Source: Rotaria sp. Silwood1
Taxonomy: Eukaryota; Rotifera; Eurotatoria; Philodinida; Philodinidae
NCBI GenBank assembly: GCA_905250075.1
Contig: CAJNOP010000690.1
Coordinates: forward strand, 1 to 64,000
Length of the DNA stretch: 64,000 bases
Direction of reading: 5' to 3'
Of the stretch, positions 59,405 through 64,000 are shown piece by piece. Both the position numbers and the translations under genes were made by a program. Below the pieces are notes generated by a model. The model saw only the letters and a list, made by a program, of their open reading frames with translations. It was not told the origin of the DNA and searched no databases. Positions within the stretch are counted from its first letter, which is position 1, and every line of letters starts with the position of its first letter.

Positions 59405-59414
59405 NNNNNNNNNN
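59405..59414. other. Assembly gap (10 N)
   Basis: Ten N bases 132 bp after the end of palindrome block C. The true gap length is unknown, so the flanking sequences may not be adjacent. Confidence 0.99.
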
Positions 59415-61398
59415 ACGTACTGATTATAAAAATTGTCTTGAACTTAGGCTAACATGTTATTGAAAAAAAAACAAGAAAAGACTTGAAGCAAAAACGAAAG
59501 TTTTTTGGAACTCTCTAGCCCAATCTATGATGACAGATGCAATACGGTAGACATAGCTAATGATAAACAAACATGAAGGAAAACAATTTGCAATGGATTA
59601 TGGCTAATTAGAGTAAAATTTTTTGTAGCGTTAGAAAACCGGTGTATCATGTGACTTCGAAATCGTGAAAAACTTGGCCATAAATCGCCGATTTTTTTTG
59701 ATGATTCTGACAATCTTTATGATAAATCCCAGTTGAATCATAGAGTATTGTTGTTCACTAATATCGATAATAGAAGTAGTTATCTTCATATAATCTTGAT
59801 TTCGACTCTTATAGTACAAAGTTTCTATTGCTAGTTTATGGTAATGAATATTTTTATTGAAAAAAAAAATGAGTGTTTATATTATTCTACATGAATAAAA
59901 ACACCCAATAGAAACAAAAATATCAATATGGCATACAATGTCTCAAAACAATTGAGAATATAATCGAAAAAGAAACAAAAAAAAAGAACATTCATACATA
60001 TGAATTGATGTTTTGAACTGAGTTTTTTCTCTGAAGTGGTTTCACCACATATCCATTTTCGTTAGTCAATTAAGTATCTAAAACAAAGAATAGGGTAGAT
60101 TTCATAATTAAAAGACTGAACTAAACGAATGACGATAGAAGATATCATCTTAAAGAAGAAAGACAAATTTTCAACTTAACATCAATCGAGCATCTCTGTA
60201 ACAAGCACGAAGATAGATACTTAATGTATTTCCTTTTTTTTTGCATATGAAATAAATATCTTTAAATTTTTCGATATAAAGAAATTTGGAAAAAACAAAT
60301 ACGTTCTTCACCAAATAAAATTGATAGCATAGTATTTATTTGTTCATACGAGAAATTCAAGAAAAACCAATAAAAAAAGAAATCTTATTCATTCTCATTG
60401 TCCATCTGTTTATATGAATTACATTTCGAATCCTATACTTTCATGTTTATTTTATTCATCCGATGGATGTCAAGTTTTTTGTTTTTTATTGTTCATTGTG
60501 TTTCTGCTGAAAAGCATATGATAAGATTGTTTAACATAATTATATTCTCAATGATTTGTATATAAATAATACGTGTATGATGTAGTTTTCGAATTTGGAC
60601 ATTATGCATAAGGTAGAATTCAATGCAATGTGAAGAAATTTCAAAAAGATTAGTCCTCTTAGACTTTTCGTCGGTAGTTATAGGTATTTAACTATAATTT
60701 TAGTCTCAGGCATGATACATAGCAAAAAATCGGATGATGGTAGTTCGTTCTGAGAATTTTTCCATAGTGAAAGTTATTCATATTCAACGAAAGTATCAGA
60801 TTTTTCTTTATTTAATATTTTGGGAGGAAGATGTTTTTGTGAGTGAAAATTTTCACAACATTCTATTAAGGAATAGATCAATATTATCTGTTTGTGTGAA
60901 TATTTTTTTTTGTTATAATTCTAAGACAAAATTCAAATATTTTCTACATAAAACATATTGCTTTCAATGCATATACAAAAAGAAAAGCTTTTTTCAATGA
61001 CATATTTAACTAAGAAACTGCAAAAAAAAAAAGAATTCAGAATCGTGTTCTTCAACAAATATCAAAAGTACTGCTTTGTATATTGCCCTTGTATTTTAAT
61101 GTAAAGTGTCGCAAAGAAAAAAAATTTGTTTTACTTAGAAGTATCGAGAAGGAAACATCATCGACTCGTGATTCTTTGTAGATGATTCATCGGTGAGCTC
61201 CCACACATATATATAATGACGTCGATAGTTGTTCGCAAAAGAACCGATTGACTCATTTTCTTTTTCTTCGTTATATTTGCATATAAAAGAACAAGAAGAA
61301 ATAAGTAATCGCAACAAAAAGAAAAAAAACGTATCTTATTGCATAAACAATTTCAATAAATACAAAAAGGTATTTACTGCGCATAGCAAATAATCACA
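59415..61398. other. Gene-poor AT-rich region
   Basis: No gene supported; the ORFs at 59525, 59631, 60734 and 61135 are unrecognised AT-rich frames. Confidence 0.4.
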
Positions 61399-61806
61399 AT
61401 GAGTAAGTTTTAAAGTTCAAAATAGAATATGCTTGTTTTTTTTTCATATTGATTTATTGCAATATTTTTGTATAGATCATATAGTAAGAAAAATAGAAGA
61501 AAAACTTGGTGTAGATTTAAATGGTGATGGTCGAATTGGAGGACCTGGAATAAGTGCTAAATTTGAACAAGCTACACATATTGATTTAAATCGTGATGGA
61601 CTTATTGGTGGATATAGACCACCACCGGGTGGAGGTAAATATATATAGTAATTAATTTAATACTATATAATATAACTTTCTATTAAATAGGTCTTGTTGG
61701 TAAACTTGAACGAATGACACATATTGATTTAAACAGAGATGGATATATTGGTGGTCGACCAGGAAATTATTGGCCTCCACCGGCAAATCATAACAAGAAA
61801 CATTAA
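61399..61806 (+). CDS. Small EF-hand/dockerin-like calcium-loop protein (three exons, 92 aa)
   Basis: Exons 61399-61402, 61476-61634 and 61691-61806 join in frame to 92 residues starting MNHIVRKIEE. The first coding exon holds only ATGA, ended by a GTAAGT donor; the introns are 73 and 56 bp with good AG acceptors. Three loops DLNGDGRIGG, DLNRDGLIGG and DLNRDGYIGG match the D-x-N-x-D-G-x-I/L-G calcium-binding loop of EF-hands and dockerins. Loops 2 and 3 follow an (A/M)THI helix end, and the loops are separated by proline/glycine linkers (RPPPGGG). The helices are short, so these are minimal loops rather than full EF-hands. No signal peptide. Probably a small calcium-binding protein; partner unknown. 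AATAAA at 61927-61932. Confidence 0.7.
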
Positions 61807-63056
61807 TTGATAATTTAAAGAACTATATTAGTACATTGATTTTTTTTTTGAAAAAAACAAAACTATCTTCAGCAATTGTTTGTAAATAATTTTTATAGTA
61901 TTCTAATATGTTAATATATATTTCACAATAAAATAAATCTCAAAAAGAAAAAAAAAATTGTTATAGAAGTATACTTCTATGTACATGAAGCACTACAAAA
62001 GTTTTTTTCATTCAGTTCTTCTAAAAGTCTCAGTAATTGAAGACTCATGAATGAATCATCATCTTTATTACAATTCTTATGCGAAAGTAACATTAGAGTG
62101 CATAGTTGTTAACATAAGAATTTTGAATTTTTACTAAACTTGTTATGAATATCATGTATGATATTAAGTCATAATTTATAAGTTGATCATGAGATATAAA
62201 TAAAACTTCACATTAAAAAAAATATAACAATGCCTAAATCATTCTGTGGAATGTTAACTAGCGATTGCAATAATGAATAAATTAATCGTTTGACTTTTAA
62301 CGATTACCAGTGCTGTTATTGTAAATCGAGATGTAAGTCGATACATTAATTGCCCATGGTAGACTAAAATATCTGGAAAAAAACTGATTTATGATGTTGG
62401 AAATTTTTAAAAATTAAATATCTATTGTTATATGGCGATGGCTTAGTTAATCAGTTTATATTTCTAATTACAAGAAAAGAAATAAATACCAAGCAAAATA
62501 AACATTTGTTAACATTAAGTAACAAATAATTTCTTTCATATTAAGTCTTCATGATTAATATAACATACCTAGCAAATCAACTATAATTATAATAAATTTG
62601 TTCGTGATGACTATTCATCAACAGTAAAAAGTTGTCATGAATATATATAATCGATTATTTATATAACTTAAAATGAGAATTAATTATTTCATTTTTTACA
62701 TATATATATGCGATTTATCCAATAGTTTCAGTAAATCAAACATTTTCAATATTCTAAGTTCATTTAATAAAGACTACAATATTTATTCAATATACGTATT
62801 CTATGAACATTTTAACAAAAAAAAAACGATCATATATTCTTTGAACACACATGTATATTTATTTTTGTTTTGAAAAAACACTGTCATAATTGATAAAATT
62901 TTCTAGTCTACGAGAATAATTAACAAAAAAAAAAGAAAGAAATTTCTACATTCTATTATTCAAATACTAACAATAATTTGATTAAAAACACAGATATGCA
63001 TGTGCATAGTCGAAAATATCCTGAGAATATTTTTATATTCTTTTCGTTTATTTTTG
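61807..63056. other. Intergenic AT-rich DNA
   Basis: 3' flank of the small EF-hand gene with AATAAA at 61927, an 18-bp palindrome ATAGAAGTATACTTCTAT at 61963-61980, and otherwise plain AT-rich sequence. The ORF at 62673 is low complexity. Confidence 0.4.
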
Positions 63057-63480
63057 TTATGTTGTTGTATATCGTGTTAAAGATGTTGGAAGTGTATCAT
63101 TAAAAAGAGTTGTATATGCTGTTTTAATTGAATTAATATAATTTTGCATTGAACGATTATTATTATTTGATTGTTCGAGTTTATCACGTAATTCTGTTAA
63201 TTGTGATGTAAAACGTCGTTCAAGTTCATCTTTTTCTTGTTTTAATTGTGTATATTCAAGACGAAGTCTAGCTATTTGTTGTTCAAGATCAAATGTATCT
63301 TTTGGAAGAAAACGTTCCTTTTTTTTTTTTTTGAAAAATTAATTATTATTAATAGAATAAAAATATCTTTACAATTACTTTAGAACCATATATATCATCT
63401 CGAATTTTAAAATCTGTTTTTTTCCAATCATTTTGTTTATTGATTGATGGTGATTCATATGTTTTAGTATTTAGAAGATG
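63057..63480 (-). CDS. 3' exons of a coiled-coil protein (partial gene)
   Basis: Two minus-strand exons (63480-63379 and 63317-63057) join in phase 0 over a 61-bp GT-AG intron, giving 120 C-terminal residues ending at TAA 63057-63059. The second exon encodes a clear heptad-rich helix (LEQQIARLRLEYTQLKQEKD, then ELERRF...LRDKLEQ), followed by NYINSIKTAYTTLFNDTLP. The first begins at an acceptor (TTATTATTTAG), so upstream exons must exist beyond 63482, but none was found before the window edge. The style resembles cytoskeletal or ciliary coiled-coil proteins; no family can be named. Confidence 0.6.
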
Positions 63481-63599
63481 CTAAATAATAATAATAAAAA
63501 AATGAACATTAGTAAAAACTTATTCATAATTTTCTAAAGTTCTATGTTTGTTATCACACAATCATATAGAAAATTAACTCTTACTTACAAGTACAGAAT

Positions 63600-64000
63600 T
63601 TTACAAACGATACAATTCGTATACAACCGTAATATCGGGGCACAGAAATACGCTCATATCATAATGAGGTTATGATCCGTATTACTGTGCTCAAGATGGC
63701 ACCCTGACCTCCGATTACAAATTTTCGAAATTATAGGAATTTCTATATAGGATTTCGTTTCCTGAATTATACGATTATTTTCACTTAAAAAAAAAAGTAA
63801 AAAATTGACCAAAATTTAGGTATTGTACGTTGAACCGCACCTCAAATGTATGTGCTTTACTGTGATGACCGGGGGGGGGGGGGGGGGGGTGGGGGGTGGG
63901 CCCGGAAAATCCCCCGCCGGGGCAAAGTCAAATCTCGTAAAAAATCAATCAAAATATAGGATTTTTCAAAAAAATAGGAATTATAGGATGAATCGGAGCC
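63600..64000. other. Repeat-like 3' edge with hairpin and poly-G
   Basis: A strong hairpin at about 63639-63691 (GCACAGAAATACG / CGTATTACTGTGC), a run of about 20 G near 63870-63888, and inverted CTCCGATT (about 63710) / AATCGGAG (63991-63998) words that could be the ends of an inverted-repeat element. It is cut by the window edge, so no element is claimed firmly. Confidence 0.35.

Noticed and set aside
61433-61648. 71-codon ORF taken as a complete protein starting MFFFHID
   Set aside because: Its N-terminal part is the intron; acceptor and donor sites support the three-exon model at 61399-61806.

Overview
This window looks like nuclear DNA of a bdelloid rotifer (phylum Rotifera); the genus cannot be fixed from sequence alone. 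Four things point there: an AT-rich background; genes with short GT-AG introns (many 50-80 bp); interstitial tracts of TGTGGG-type repeat, the telomeric repeat described for the bdelloid Adineta vaga; and a gene set typical of bdelloids, namely ADP-ribosyltransferase/TPR proteins, DUF4419, divergent rhodopsin-like GPCRs, FkbM-type methyltransferase, and bacterial-type enzymes (PhzF-like, haloalkane-dehalogenase-like). There is a 10-N assembly gap at 59405-59414.

Layout. 1-11450 holds no convincing gene. It carries fold-back elements (1-318, 1273-1711, 2359-2687, 5648-5760, 9058-9452, 10632-10763), a hAT-like non-autonomous element (3636-4003), and a 33-bp minisatellite (7653-8786) running straight into a telomere-like tract (8787-9006). 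11527-14599 (+) is a three-exon dynamin-superfamily GTPase. 16-19 kb and 22-24 kb hold decayed duplicated DNA around a single-exon GPCR (19388-20473, +). 25023-26687 (-) is a three-exon membrane-anchored pentapeptide-repeat protein. 30059-30862 (-) is an intronless PhzF-like isomerase. 31972-33145 (-) is a broken FkbM methyltransferase gene. 38075-39415 (-) is a haloalkane-dehalogenase-like hydrolase whose single intron falls just before the catalytic nucleophile. 40495-41043 (+) is an ADP-ribosyltransferase pseudogene. 43191-44976 (-) is an ADP-ribosyltransferase-like/TPR gene that loses homology inside a telomere-like hairpin. 47100-48245 (-) is a decayed gene. 52665-54791 (+) is an Mx/dynamin-like GTPase with a 5'UTR intron. 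56509-57884 (-) is a three-exon DUF4419 gene. 61399-61806 (+) is a small EF-hand-loop protein with a four-base first coding exon. 63057-63480 (-) is the 3' end of a coiled-coil gene.

The most unusual signal is a dispersed family of telomere-like palindromes. At more than 15 sites a G-rich TGTGGG-type tract is followed by a short spacer and a C-rich CCCACA-type tract, always in that order. Several share a related spacer (core GATGAAGTGAAGAATCACA). Two sit exactly where protein homology of an ADP-ribosyltransferase-family gene stops. This suggests either a mobile or self-propagating palindrome family, or scars of telomere-type repair in a subtelomere-like region rich in foreign genes, pseudogenes and fold-back elements. 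The genes form no operon or obvious pathway. Enzyme and structural roles below are family-based inferences.
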